A DNA stretch of 18,499 bases. It comes from Chloroflexota bacterium (GTDB taxonomy: Bacteria > Chloroflexota > Ktedonobacteria > Ktedonobacterales > Ktedonobacteraceae). The notes beneath the pieces are model-generated. The model saw only the letters and a program-made list of their open reading frames with translations. It made no database searches and had not been told where the DNA came from. The DNA lies in NCBI GenBank assembly GCA_005881495.1, contig VBHI01000335.1, positions 1 to 18,499 on the forward strand, in the 5' to 3' direction. The position numbers and the translations under genes are program-made. Below, in pieces: positions 1-6,811 of the stretch (its first letter is position 1; the number at the start of each line of letters is the position of its first letter).

Positions 1-2
1 TG

Positions 3-1106
3 TGGTATATCGAGAACGTAGTGACAGAATGTTCCATGTTGCCAGGCGCCTATATGAACGTAAACAATCTGAACGACGGATTGGCGTGGTGCTATTATGT
101 ACTACTTTGTCTTGTTGTGGTTACTATTATGTACATATGGCCCAATCAGAAGAAACCCCGAGACAGCAAGGCTCACGCGACGAGGTTGTTATCGAGGCGT
201 GGATGGCTCGTTATTCGATTGAGTGCCGCGGCTGTCGTCGTGCTTGCAACGGGTACGGCTGCATTAGCAGCGCATTCCGATGGGAAATTAACTGTGAGCT
301 TTCTGAGTGTTGGACCTGCTAATCAGCAGCCGCAAGGCGAAGCTATCCTGATTCAAACCCCGGATAACAAGACTGCCATCATCGACGGTGGTATGGATGC
401 AACCTCGCTTGCCCAGGAACTCGACGGCCGTCTGCCCCCGTGGCAGCGCTCACTAGACGTGGTTGTCCTCTCAACAGAAAAATCAGACCACATTGTTGGA
501 TTGCAAGACGTGATTACCCGTTACCAAATTGGCGAAGTTGTAGATGCCGGGATGCTCCATCCAAATGTGGGCTATGCTCTGTGGAGACGCACAATCGCAG
601 AACGAAACCTACACTATGTAGAGCTTCGACAGAGTATGACAATTGCAGTAGGTTCAGAAGTCGCGCTGCAAGTATTTTGGCCACGTTTACTTTTACACAA
701 GGGAAGCAATGAGGAGATAGATAATGGTCTGGTTGTGCGTCTCATCACCCCTGGTTTGCATATCCTATTCTTAGGTGCAACAGCCATGAGCAAATATGCT
801 CTCGCCGGGCTGCTCAGCGATATTGCTCCCAGGTACCTCCAGGCAGATGTCGTGCAGGTCGTCGCACAGGTGGGAAAAGGGTTTCCGGCGGATCTAAGCG
901 CCGTTTTACAGATAGTAAAACCCTCGCTGATCCTTATCACTCCGGGAGCTTTGAGTCCAAAGCAGCGGAAACAGGCGGCGTCATCGGTCATCGACCCACT
1001 TCCCGCAATACTTTCAGCAGGAACTACATGGCAAATCGAACAAACGGCACAGGCTGGTACAATAGAGATCGATTGTAGCAACCAGAGATGGGGCATAAAC
1101 GTATAG
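3..1106 (+). CDS. comEC: ComEC/Rec2-like DNA internalization protein, C-terminal part (5' truncated by window)
   Basis: The reading frame is open to the window edge, so the true start lies upstream; an in-frame GTG at 21 is probably internal. The visible 367 residues begin with a PGAY segment and a hydrophobic stretch typical of the end of the ComEC competence (channel) domain. A second hydrophobic helix follows (about residues 67-90), then a metallo-beta-lactamase-like domain beginning LTVSFLSVG and containing AIIDGG. ComEC forms the inner-membrane channel that takes single-stranded DNA into the cytoplasm during natural transformation. The lactamase domain is odd. The usual HxHxDH motif after LDVVVL reads STEKSDH, the TGDAE-like Asp position reads LGATA, and the late HHGS motif reads VAQVGKG. 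Only the DH pair remains, so this domain is probably not an active nuclease or hydrolase. A stand-alone lactamase-fold protein is less likely because of the preceding membrane segments. Confidence 0.8.
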   Translation, partial: WYIENVVTECSMLPGAYMNVNNLNDGLAWCYYVLLCLVVVTIMYIWPNQKKPRDSKAHATRLLSRRGWLVIRLSAAAVVVLATGTAALAAHSDGKLTVSFLSVGPANQQPQGEAILIQTPDNKTAIIDGGMDATSLAQELDGRLPPWQRSLDVVVLSTEKSDHIVGLQDVITRYQIGEVVDAGMLHPNVGYALWRRTIAERNLHYVELRQSMTIAVGSEVALQVFWPRLLLHKGSNEEIDNGLVVRLITPGLHILFLGATAMSKYALAGLLSDIAPRYLQADVVQVVAQVGKGFPADLSAVLQIVKPSLILITPGALSPKQRKQAASSVIDPLPAILSAGTTWQIEQTAQAGTIEIDCSNQRWGINV

Positions 1107-1141
1107 GTATAAAATGAGTTCACATGATGGAATAGAAAGTA

Positions 1142-1789
1142 GTGAGTAAGATGACCTGCGAACGCTGTGGAAAAGAGATTTCTGCCAATACCGCAATTTG
1201 CCCTTCTTGCGGCACAGTAGTTCAACCACCGACTACCTATGGACAGTATTCCTCCAAAGAGTACGGCGATGATCAACCTATACCCACTTACGATCACGGG
1301 ATTTCGCCACAGGTAGACTTTGAGGCGCCACATTCTGCAATCTATTCTTCTCCCCCAAAGCAAGATTTTGGCTATGGGCCATCATATAACGCGCGTACCG
1401 CATATCAACCTGGTACGATCAATGTTACGGTCGTCAATAATTTTAATACTTCTTCAAGTAAAAACAACAGCGGGGCACTGCTTGCGGAGATTTTTCTCTC
1501 CTTGTTCGGCGTTTATGGCGTTGGTTGGATCATAGCCGGTGAAACAACCATAGGCGTCGTGCTACTTGTGTGTAGCTTTGTGCTCATCTGGCCCCTGGCC
1601 ATTATGATTGCCATTTTTACCCTGGGATTTGGTATCTTTTTTTGTGATCTCCCATTAGCGGTTGGCTGTATTGTTCTTAATGCAGTTCTTTTAAATAACG
1701 CTTTACATCGAAAAGCAAGACTTGCCTCGTACTCAACGGTCCAAACGCAACAGGAGATGCCGCCGAGACAAGCCCGTCGACCACAGTAG
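1142..1789 (+). CDS. Zinc-ribbon membrane protein of unknown function
   Basis: The product is 215 residues. The N-terminus carries a compact zinc ribbon with two CxxC pairs (C6/C9 and C20/C23). A Pro/Tyr-rich, probably disordered linker follows (about residues 28-95), then a strongly hydrophobic region with about three membrane segments (roughly 111-131, 136-165, 168-186). The short tail is basic and Gln/Arg-rich. The architecture resembles the zinc-ribbon plus small membrane domain proteins common in Chloroflexota and Firmicutes, whose role is mostly unknown. The start is uncertain: GTG at 1142 and ATG at 1151 are both possible and neither has a strong ribosome binding site. It follows the ComEC gene by only 35 bases on the same strand, so it may be cotranscribed, but no functional link can be read from the sequence. 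Confidence 0.75.
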   Translation: MSKMTCERCGKEISANTAICPSCGTVVQPPTTYGQYSSKEYGDDQPIPTYDHGISPQVDFEAPHSAIYSSPPKQDFGYGPSYNARTAYQPGTINVTVVNNFNTSSSKNNSGALLAEIFLSLFGVYGVGWIIAGETTIGVVLLVCSFVLIWPLAIMIAIFTLGFGIFFCDLPLAVGCIVLNAVLLNNALHRKARLASYSTVQTQQEMPPRQARRPQ

Positions 1790-1827
1790 GACGGTGGGCG
1801 ACGCAAGCGTCCCCTCTCCACATCCAC

Positions 1828-1917
1828 ACCACCCCCGTCCCTACGAGACGAACACGCTTTCCTGCTCGTTTCACAACATTCCAAACCTTGAGAGCACCAC
1901 CCCTGCCCCTACGGGAG
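1828..1917. repeat. Two GC-rich near-identical intergenic motifs
   Basis: Between the zinc-ribbon gene and the tyrosine recombinase lie two copies of a roughly 21-base motif. They start at 1828 (ACCACCCCCGTCCCTACGAG) and 1896 (ACCACCCCTGCCCCTACGGG) and differ by three transitions. Just upstream, 1798-1816 has a bulged hairpin built on GACGC-AA-GCGTC. On the minus strand the motif reads as GTAGGG(A/G)C(A/G)GGGGTGGT, reminiscent of dispersed intergenic repeats in large Chloroflexota and cyanobacterial genomes. The copies lie downstream of both flanking stop codons (the two genes converge), so a role in transcript ends is possible. Confidence 0.5.
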
Positions 1918-1930
1918 GCGAGCTTGGGAG

Positions 1931-2959
1931 TTACCTGGTAAAGGCCAGGCGACGATATTTTTCGCGAGACTCTAACCAGGCCTCATCGGAAAGGCCCAGT
2001 TTCTCACGTAAGGCTTCTGGTGTTACACCTGCTTTCAGCTGTCGAACGGCAAAGGTATCACGTAATAACTGCAGAGTGACACGCTTTTGTATACTAGCAG
2101 CTTTCACCGCTCTTCCGAGGATATAATTCAGGTTGCGGTCGGTACAGTCGAACAGCTCATGTGTCGGGTGATACTTATCCTGATATTCCTTTAAGATTGT
2201 GACAAATTCGGCTGGAAGGGCAAGTCGCCTTTCGCGATGCTGTTTCCCAGTTGATGGAGCAAAGTGTATGGTTATCGCGGGCGCACCAGGATCTGAAATA
2301 TCGATGTGACCCAGTTTCAGGCCCATCACCTCTTCCTTCTTTAAGCCCGCATAGAGGACGAGATAAATCAGGCAGTGGCAGCGAGGGTCTGTAGATGCTG
2401 CTTCTAGCAGGCGCTGAATTTCGTCCTCGAACAACAACTCTGGCAAAGGGGGTAAAGGGCGTTCCAGCACAAGGCTCGCTGATGGATCTTCACGAATAAT
2501 GCCCTCACGAGCCAACCACGAGAAGAAATTCCTGAGGAAGGTGACGCGGCGAGCCATTGTCTTTGGAGCAGGCACTTGACCTTTGTTCCCAAATTTCAGT
2601 TTCATGAGCCAATCGGTGAGTTGCTCTTTGGTAATACGTCCTACTGGAGTGTCTTTACCCATAAAACCGCTGAACATTTTCAAATCTGAAAGGAAACATG
2701 TCACAGTATAATTTGATTTACCACGAAGGAGCAGTTCTTGCTGATAGGGAATGGCACAGGCCGCCAGGCTGGACTGGTCAGTAAGCGGATGAGTACGAAT
2801 AATAGGTGGGAAAGGCGTTTCTAAAGGATCGGGTGGCTCCGCAATAACTGTTGGAGCATCCGTAAAAAGGTTGCTTTGCAAGACAGTCGTGTCGTCTGTT
2901 ACTAGAGTACTCATATCTGGTTCACCAACAAGTTGTTGTTGAGTATCCTTTTCCATCAC
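1931..2959 (-). CDS. Tyrosine recombinase/integrase family protein with degenerate catalytic residues
   Basis: The product is 342 residues. An apparently unstructured Thr/Pro-rich N-terminus (about 1-60) precedes a SAM-like core-binding domain (about 63-168, ending FFSWLAREGIIREDPS). A catalytic-type domain follows (about 172-342). The fold signature is clear (YAGLKKEEVMGL, TGKQHRERRLALP, LLRDTFAVRQLKAG), but the canonical R-K-H-R-H/W-Y set is altered. Arg I is Lys207, the beta-strand Lys is probably K239, the His of HxLR is Gln297, Arg II is R300, the LGH histidine is Leu323, and the nucleophile is probably Tyr335. Active XerC/D-like enzymes join and cut DNA at recombination sites; this one may be slow, diverged or only DNA-binding. 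ATG start with AGGGAG about 8 bases upstream. It appears monocistronic with its own promoter. No att sites or phage genes were recognised nearby. Confidence 0.8.
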   Translation of the reverse strand: MMEKDTQQQLVGEPDMSTLVTDDTTVLQSNLFTDAPTVIAEPPDPLETPFPPIIRTHPLTDQSSLAACAIPYQQELLLRGKSNYTVTCFLSDLKMFSGFMGKDTPVGRITKEQLTDWLMKLKFGNKGQVPAPKTMARRVTFLRNFFSWLAREGIIREDPSASLVLERPLPPLPELLFEDEIQRLLEAASTDPRCHCLIYLVLYAGLKKEEVMGLKLGHIDISDPGAPAITIHFAPSTGKQHRERRLALPAEFVTILKEYQDKYHPTHELFDCTDRNLNYILGRAVKAASIQKRVTLQLLRDTFAVRQLKAGVTPEALREKLGLSDEAWLESREKYRRLAFTR

Positions 2960-2975
2960 TCGCTCCCTTATAGTT

Positions 2976-2995
2976 GGGTAACCACCAGGCTACCC
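2976..2995 (-). promoter_or_regulatory. Dyad in the leader of the tyrosine recombinase gene
   Basis: GGGTAACC-ACCA-GGCTACCC forms an 8-base inverted repeat with one mismatch and a four-base spacer. It sits between the predicted transcription start (about 3011) and the ribosome binding site, so it could act as an operator or a leader hairpin. The role is inferred. Confidence 0.4.
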
Positions 2996-3017
2996 CTATA
3001 ATGCCGTTATGCGTTTC

Positions 3018-3047
3018 ATTATAGCAGGAAGTAGCAAGTTTGTTCAA
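3018..3047 (-). promoter_or_regulatory. Promoter of the tyrosine recombinase gene
   Basis: On the minus strand TTGAAC (3042-3047) is followed after 18 bases by a perfect TATAAT (3018-3023). The -10 lies about 58 bases before the ATG at 2959, a good distance for a sigma-70-type promoter. Confidence 0.65.
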
Positions 3048-3196
3048 ACAGGTGATGGCTGGATATCGCTAAAGGGTACGAACCGACACAAGCGGAAAAC
3101 CAAAGATACCCGGGAAGGATATAGTTCAGGGCATCACGACTTCTGTCAAATTCTCTGATAGGCATGATCTCTCTGAGGAGTCGCAGTCCATTTCGA

Positions 3197-4369
3197 TTAG
3201 TAGCGAAACACTGCGGCTAACAACCCTTCATCCGGCATTTGCGCTCGATCGACGGCATAAACCGACCCGCCATGTAGAAGCGTTTGGGTAGCAGCTACGT
3301 CCAGGAGATCGTCATCATTGAACCTTGCTTCCTTATGTATATGTACTATATTGGAAACCGGATCAAAGATTCCCCATTGCTCCTCGTTGACAGCCACAAA
3401 CAAGTTTTCAACTCGTCCATAAAAAGCAGCAAGAACGATTTTGCCGGTAGTATTAGATACTCGCTCAGTACCTGCATATTCTCGATAGAAGTCAAAAACT
3501 TCTCGCTGAGCTTTCTGAAAGTACGGCTCTACAATGGGCAGAGCCTGCAAATGCACATCCTCAGTCCTCAGCTTGTCAGGATTGCCCTGGAGGCCTTGAT
3601 CTATCAGATGTGCATACGTGTTTGCCTTCTGGTATATAGGCAACAGGTAATCTACCCCGGCCAAAACGAGAGGCGCCTTCTCATTGTGTAAGAGTTCGTG
3701 CAAGCCTTTATCAACTTGTTGGAAGTACCGCAGAATATTATCCTTTTCATCGTCGGTGCCCACGCCCTGTCCGTGGAAAATGGTACCTCTACGGCCGCCT
3801 TTGCCGATCAATGAGCCTGAGGAGCTGCTGTGATAGTTAAGCTGGTTGTCAGGATCATCATACCTGAGGGCCTCTGAAAGACTTACTGGAACAGATTCCG
3901 GCAATTCGACCTCGGTGGCGCTGTAGCGTGTACAATCAATGAGCCTCAGTTTGTTTTGGCTCAGAGCAAGGACATAGAAACGCCCATCATTCGTAAGGAA
4001 GGGGAGCAGTGGCTTGAGATAGAAATGGTCGCCGACGACGACTTGTTCCTGAAACTTGGATGGCAAACGATAATACTGGAACACCTTTGGTGAGCGGAAT
4101 ATCGCCAGCCCTTCACTCTGGTGCAGCCAGAACTGTGTATCATCTAATAGTGCTTGAATAGGCTTCAGCAACTCCTCTCTGTCCATGGAGCGACTTTTAC
4201 TTAGAAGCAGGCGGTTCTCGACTTCACGAATTTGATTCCTTAGTCGCAGTGGGTTTTGTTGCATTTCCGCTCCAGTTCCTGCCTTGTATGTGGGAAGGTA
4301 CAACGAGATACAGGGGCTATTCTGTTTCTCCATCAACACCCTTAATTCACGCTTTGATGGTGTATTCAT
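3197..4369 (-). CDS. Bacterial archaeo-eukaryotic release factor-like (baeRF) family protein
   Basis: The product is 390 residues with no signal peptide or membrane segment. The N-terminus starts with SPCISLYLPTYKAG and runs into a helical region (about 40-90). A middle eRF1-like segment holds YVLALSQNKLRLIDCTR (132-148), and a glycine-rich loop with HGQGVGTDDEKDNILRYF (199-216) follows. The C-terminal domain includes LVLAGVDYLLPIYQKAN (235-250) and ends GGSVYAVDRAQMPDEGLLAAVFRY-like, which is typical of the baeRF families. Archaeal and eukaryotic eRF1 release peptides at stop codons; bacterial baeRF proteins are proposed to act on ribosomes, possibly in stress or rescue. No GGQ tripeptide is present, so peptide release is not supported. 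ATG start with AAGGAG 8 bases upstream. It has its own promoter. The neighbouring stress protein gene lies upstream on the same strand but is separated by a hairpin terminator. Confidence 0.75.
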   Translation of the reverse strand: MNTPSKRELRVLMEKQNSPCISLYLPTYKAGTGAEMQQNPLRLRNQIREVENRLLLSKSRSMDREELLKPIQALLDDTQFWLHQSEGLAIFRSPKVFQYYRLPSKFQEQVVVGDHFYLKPLLPFLTNDGRFYVLALSQNKLRLIDCTRYSATEVELPESVPVSLSEALRYDDPDNQLNYHSSSSGSLIGKGGRRGTIFHGQGVGTDDEKDNILRYFQQVDKGLHELLHNEKAPLVLAGVDYLLPIYQKANTYAHLIDQGLQGNPDKLRTEDVHLQALPIVEPYFQKAQREVFDFYREYAGTERVSNTTGKIVLAAFYGRVENLFVAVNEEQWGIFDPVSNIVHIHKEARFNDDDLLDVAATQTLLHGGSVYAVDRAQMPDEGLLAAVFRY

Positions 4370-4479
4370 ACTGGTAACTCCTTGGTTGCAATCTATTCAT
4401 TGCTTACAGAGTACTGTTTCTGTGTCTCAATAACTTCACTCTTGCCCCTATTCTCATCACAATTGAGTCTCAATTTCCA

Positions 4480-4507
4480 GTTATACCTTTTTTTGATTGA
4501 AATTCAA
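4480..4507 (-). promoter_or_regulatory. Promoter of the baeRF-family gene
   Basis: On the minus strand TTGAAT (4502-4507) and TATAAC (4480-4485) are spaced by 16 bases. The predicted transcript has a leader of about 105 bases before the ATG at 4369. Confidence 0.5.
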
Positions 4508-4612
4508 CCCTAAAAACGTCCCAAATCAGACCTTCTGTATACAGCTTAAGACCGTGACGTTACAGCAATATCACATTACCAGGGTATATGGTCACAAACG
4601 GGTTACAAAATG

Positions 4613-4647
4613 AAGAGTAGGCATACAATACTTGCATGCCTACTCTT
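4613..4647. terminator. Intrinsic terminator downstream of the universal stress protein gene
   Basis: A perfect 12-base stem (4613-4624 with 4636-4647) encloses an 11-base loop. It lies just past the stop of the minus-strand stress gene at 4670. On the minus strand the stem is followed by TCATTTTG; on the plus strand it is followed by a run of T, so it may work in both directions. Confidence 0.7.
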
Positions 4648-4669
4648 TTTATCCCACCTCTCGGACTGT

Positions 4670-5674
4670 TTAGACTTCTGCCCCCTCATGCTCTTCCTGA
4701 TCCCGAGCTTCTCCGTGGTGATGACGTACAACCAATAGTGGGAGCTTCGTGGAGTTAAGGATTTTCTCTGCCACACTGCCCATTATCAAACGCAGCAGAC
4801 CTGTACGTCCATGTGTCGACACACCAATGAGATCGCAACCGCCCATTTCTTCAGCGCCACCAACATGTCCTGCCTGCTCAAGTATTGTGTCAACAACGTC
4901 TGTGCCTATGACCGCTGATGAGGTGAGCGTGAGATTGTAATTTGCCAGGCTTGCTTGTAAACGATCAGTTGTATCTGTCAGGTACCCCTCCGCTTCTTCC
5001 CTGGCTTCATTTCGGACAGTGGTATCAAATTCGGTCGGGCCCCTATATTTTCCTGTTGCCGATGGAATATCTATGACACGTAACAGGTGCAGCGCACCTT
5101 GCGCGGGCGCAGCTAAAACTGAAACGAGTTGGGCAGCCGGCTCTATAGCGGTCTCCCCCAGTTGTGAGCCATCCAATGCAACAAGTATACGCCAGGGACG
5201 TGGTTCTGTCGGAGTAGGTATCAAGCCTTTTTCACTGAGGACAAGCACAGGAACAGGGCTACGGCGTACAGCTTCATGAGCAACACTGCCGAATATCCAA
5301 CGTCTCAGACCAGATTCTCCGTGACTACACAGAACAACTAGATCAACATGCTCCAGGTTAGCGACAGAGAAAATGGTTGGGGATACTGCACCAGAAACTG
5401 GTTTCAAGGTCACATCAAGGCCTTCCAAATCGCTTGCATGAGATTTAACGATATCAGCGAGGTAGTCAGCGGATCCTTCCAAGCGTTTCTCAAAAGCTGT
5501 CGGCTTTAATGCAATGGTGTGATCTTCTCGATACGTGCCGAACTCGACTGGGGGCAGCACGACATGGAGAAACAGAATTGATCCGCCAGAAGCACGAGCA
5601 ATCTTTGCAGCAACGGGTATTTCGCGTTCTGCCCCTTGCGAGCCGTCGAGAGGTACCATAATCCGCTTGAACAA
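4670..5674 (-). CDS. Universal stress protein with two UspA domains
   Basis: The product is 334 residues with two tandem Usp domains (about 1-148 and 160-318), each starting with a (V/L)PLDGS/VALDGS strand. Both carry the nucleotide-binding pattern Gx2Gx9G(S/T): HGESGLRRWIFGS (118-130) and HGRTGLLRLIMGS (288-300). ATP binding is therefore likely in both halves. Such proteins are cytoplasmic and help cells survive starvation, oxidative or redox stress; the client is not evident. The C-terminus is His- and Glu-rich (RHHHGEARDQEEHEG). The start is TTG at 5674, chosen because MFKRIMVPLDGS is the normal family N-terminus and a strong AGAAAGGAG ends 7 bases upstream. No good sigma-70 promoter was identified. 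The gene is read away from the long divergent intergenic region. Confidence 0.9.
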   Translation of the reverse strand: MFKRIMVPLDGSQGAEREIPVAAKIARASGGSILFLHVVLPPVEFGTYREDHTIALKPTAFEKRLEGSADYLADIVKSHASDLEGLDVTLKPVSGAVSPTIFSVANLEHVDLVVLCSHGESGLRRWIFGSVAHEAVRRSPVPVLVLSEKGLIPTPTEPRPWRILVALDGSQLGETAIEPAAQLVSVLAAPAQGALHLLRVIDIPSATGKYRGPTEFDTTVRNEAREEAEGYLTDTTDRLQASLANYNLTLTSSAVIGTDVVDTILEQAGHVGGAEEMGGCDLIGVSTHGRTGLLRLIMGSVAEKILNSTKLPLLVVRHHHGEARDQEEHEGAEV

Positions 5675-5879
5675 TGTTGGGCTCCTTTCTAGTTCCGTAC
5701 TTTACTTCAAGCATTGTTCTGCTATCAGTTTTCTTTTTATAAACAGTCGGCGAGTTAAAAAGACTCACGACTTTTCCAAATAGATCTTTCTAACGAAAAG
5801 CATATACGTAACCTCTCATCAACTATCACATTTCGATAACACAGGGCAATGCTGCCTCAACAATCCTCACAAACCTGAC

Positions 5880-5897
5880 TATATACCTAAGTATATA
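5880..5897. promoter_or_regulatory. Perfect palindrome, candidate operator
   Basis: TATATAC-CTAA-GTATATA is an inverted repeat with seven-base perfect arms and a four-base spacer, the size of a typical dimeric repressor site. It lies about 205 bases upstream of the stress gene and about 120 bases upstream of the promoter at 6016-6044. No regulator can be assigned. Confidence 0.4.
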
Positions 5898-5909
5898 CTA
5901 CTCACTGTT

Positions 5910-5955
5910 TATTCGCTAGAGAGACACAGCAGCTTAGCAGCTGTTCGGGCGAATA
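5910..5955. repeat. Two-tier inverted repeat
   Basis: Outer arms TATTCGC (5910-5916) and GCGAATA (5949-5955) enclose an inner CAGCT-TAGC-AGCTG dyad (5930-5943). The arrangement could fold as a long interrupted hairpin or be two nested binding sites. There is no T-tract, so a terminator is unlikely. Confidence 0.4.
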
Positions 5956-6015
5956 GCTAACCTGCATGGTAAACTGCACTCAATGTAATACTCAAGGGAC
6001 ATTGGAAGCTAACAG

Positions 6016-6044
6016 TTGCCAAATTTATATATCTATTGTATACT
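6016..6044 (+). promoter_or_regulatory. Promoter of the ABM-like/YciI-like genes
   Basis: TTGCCA (6016-6021) and TATACT (6039-6044) are separated by exactly 17 bases, a strong sigma-70-type match. The start site would be near 6051, giving a leader of about 140 bases before the ATG at 6192. Confidence 0.65.
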
Positions 6045-6132
6045 ATTACTATCTTTTTCAATCCTTCGATGTCCAGTCAATCTTTGCTCACATGAATCAG
6101 AAAATACGCGATAAAAGATGAGGGGTGTCACC

Positions 6133-6174
6133 ATGACATACATTCGTCTTAGAGAAGGTTCGCTCGATGCGTGA
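6133..6174 (+). CDS. Possible 13-residue leader peptide
   Basis: ATG at 6133 opens a 13-codon frame (MTYIRLREGSLDA) preceded by AGGGGTG at a suitable distance. It ends at TGA 6172-6174, directly abutting the GGGAGG ribosome binding site (6175-6180) of the next gene. The geometry would allow translational coupling. The peptide has no codon run typical of amino-acid attenuators. It could be chance, but its position within the promoter-to-gene leader is suggestive. Confidence 0.35.
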   Translation: MTYIRLREGSLDA

Positions 6175-6191
6175 GGGAGGAAGCTCAAGCC

Positions 6192-6470
6192 ATGTTTGTC
6201 TTCTACTCTGTTCATTATCCGCAGCCTGAAAAGGAAGAGCTGTGGGGGCAGCAGATGCGCCAATTTGACGAACTGATCAAAAAGCAGCCAGGGATCATTT
6301 TCGTCTCGGACATTTTTCCAGATCCCGAAAAAGGCACGCTCATAGGCTTCACCTTCTGGGAATCTGAGGCTGCCTGGAAAGCTGCCTGGCCCGTTTTGGT
6401 GAAAGAGGTGCCTTCCGGGGAGTGGGAAGTCAAACCACCCGAGGTTTATATGCTCAATTCTGCGGGCTAA
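6192..6470 (+). CDS. Small ABM-like (antibiotic biosynthesis monooxygenase fold) protein
   Basis: The product is 92 residues starting MFVFYSVHYPQPEKEELW, the usual first strand of the dimeric alpha-beta barrel (ABM) fold. A helix with the motif MRQFDELIKKQPGIIFVSD and a second strand with GTLIGFTFWESEAAWKAAW follow, which is the classic order of this family. Members act as cofactor-free oxygenases, heme-degrading enzymes or small ligand-binding proteins; the substrate cannot be predicted. ATG 6192 was chosen over the upstream in-frame GTG 6171 because GGGAGG lies 11 bases before it and because the fold starts here. It is followed 25 bases later by a YciI-like gene with its own GGAGG, so the two form an operon under the promoter at 6016-6044. 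Confidence 0.7.
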   Translation: MFVFYSVHYPQPEKEELWGQQMRQFDELIKKQPGIIFVSDIFPDPEKGTLIGFTFWESEAAWKAAWPVLVKEVPSGEWEVKPPEVYMLNSAG

Positions 6471-6495
6471 GCTGTCCTTCGAGCAAGGAGGAAAG

Positions 6496-6801
6496 ATGAT
6501 GTACTTTCTCGTTCTTTTCCGGCCTGGTCCGGCTTGGCTAACCGATTCACCCCTGGAGGAGCAGCCGTTTACTGTCGAACATGCGGTTCATCTAAAGCTT
6601 CTGTACAAAGAGCAGAAGGTGTTTATGGGAGGTTCATGTGCAGAGAAGAGCGACCTGCTTTCCGTGGTGGTGCTCCAGGCTTCGAGCGAGACGGAATCCT
6701 TTGGGTCTATCCAGGACAATCCATTTGTGACGCAAGGGGTGATGGAGATCGAGGTGCATCCCTGGCACGTGGTCTTCGGGCCACCAAGCGCAGAAAGGTG
6801 A
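6496..6801 (+). CDS. YciI-like (YCII-related domain) protein
   Basis: The product is 101 residues. It shows the YciI pattern: an N-terminal strand (MYFLVLFRPGPAW), a helix holding a conserved-type His (EHAVHLKLLYKEQKVFMGG), a central strand LLSVVVLQASS, a helix with NPFVTQGVMEIEVHPW, and a final WHVVFG strand. YciI-type domains are small dimeric alpha-beta proteins, some acting as dehydrochlorinases or sigma-factor-linked accessory proteins; the reaction here is unknown. ATG at 6496 (or 6499) follows GGAGG closely. It is the second gene after the ABM-like gene, so the two similar folds may work on related small molecules. An IS607-family element begins right after its stop; the ORF itself looks complete. 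Confidence 0.75.
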   Translation: MMYFLVLFRPGPAWLTDSPLEEQPFTVEHAVHLKLLYKEQKVFMGGSCAEKSDLLSVVVLQASSETESFGSIQDNPFVTQGVMEIEVHPWHVVFGPPSAER

Positions 6802-6811
6802 ACCAGCACTG

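Larger units (their letters stand above)
4370..4669 (-). other. Intergenic region between the baeRF and stress-protein genes
   Basis: This 300-base stretch holds the baeRF ribosome binding site, its promoter at 4480-4507, and the terminator hairpin of the universal stress protein gene at 4613-4647. No additional ORF is convincing here. Confidence 0.6.
5675..6015. other. Divergent intergenic region with palindromes
   Basis: No ORF is convincing between the stress protein start and the promoter at 6016. The stretch holds the TTG gene's leader (AT-rich, with a TTTATAAA-like patch near 5740) and two dyads, listed separately, at 5880-5897 and 5910-5955. It probably carries control elements for one or both divergent units. 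Confidence 0.5.

Noticed and set aside
614..1363. 249-residue minus-strand ORF
   Set aside because: It is antisense to the ComEC-like and zinc-ribbon genes and is Cys/Arg-rich without recognisable domains.
1842..1917. GC-rich motif pair as a CRISPR array
   Set aside because: Only two imperfect copies, no regular spacer set and no cas genes nearby.
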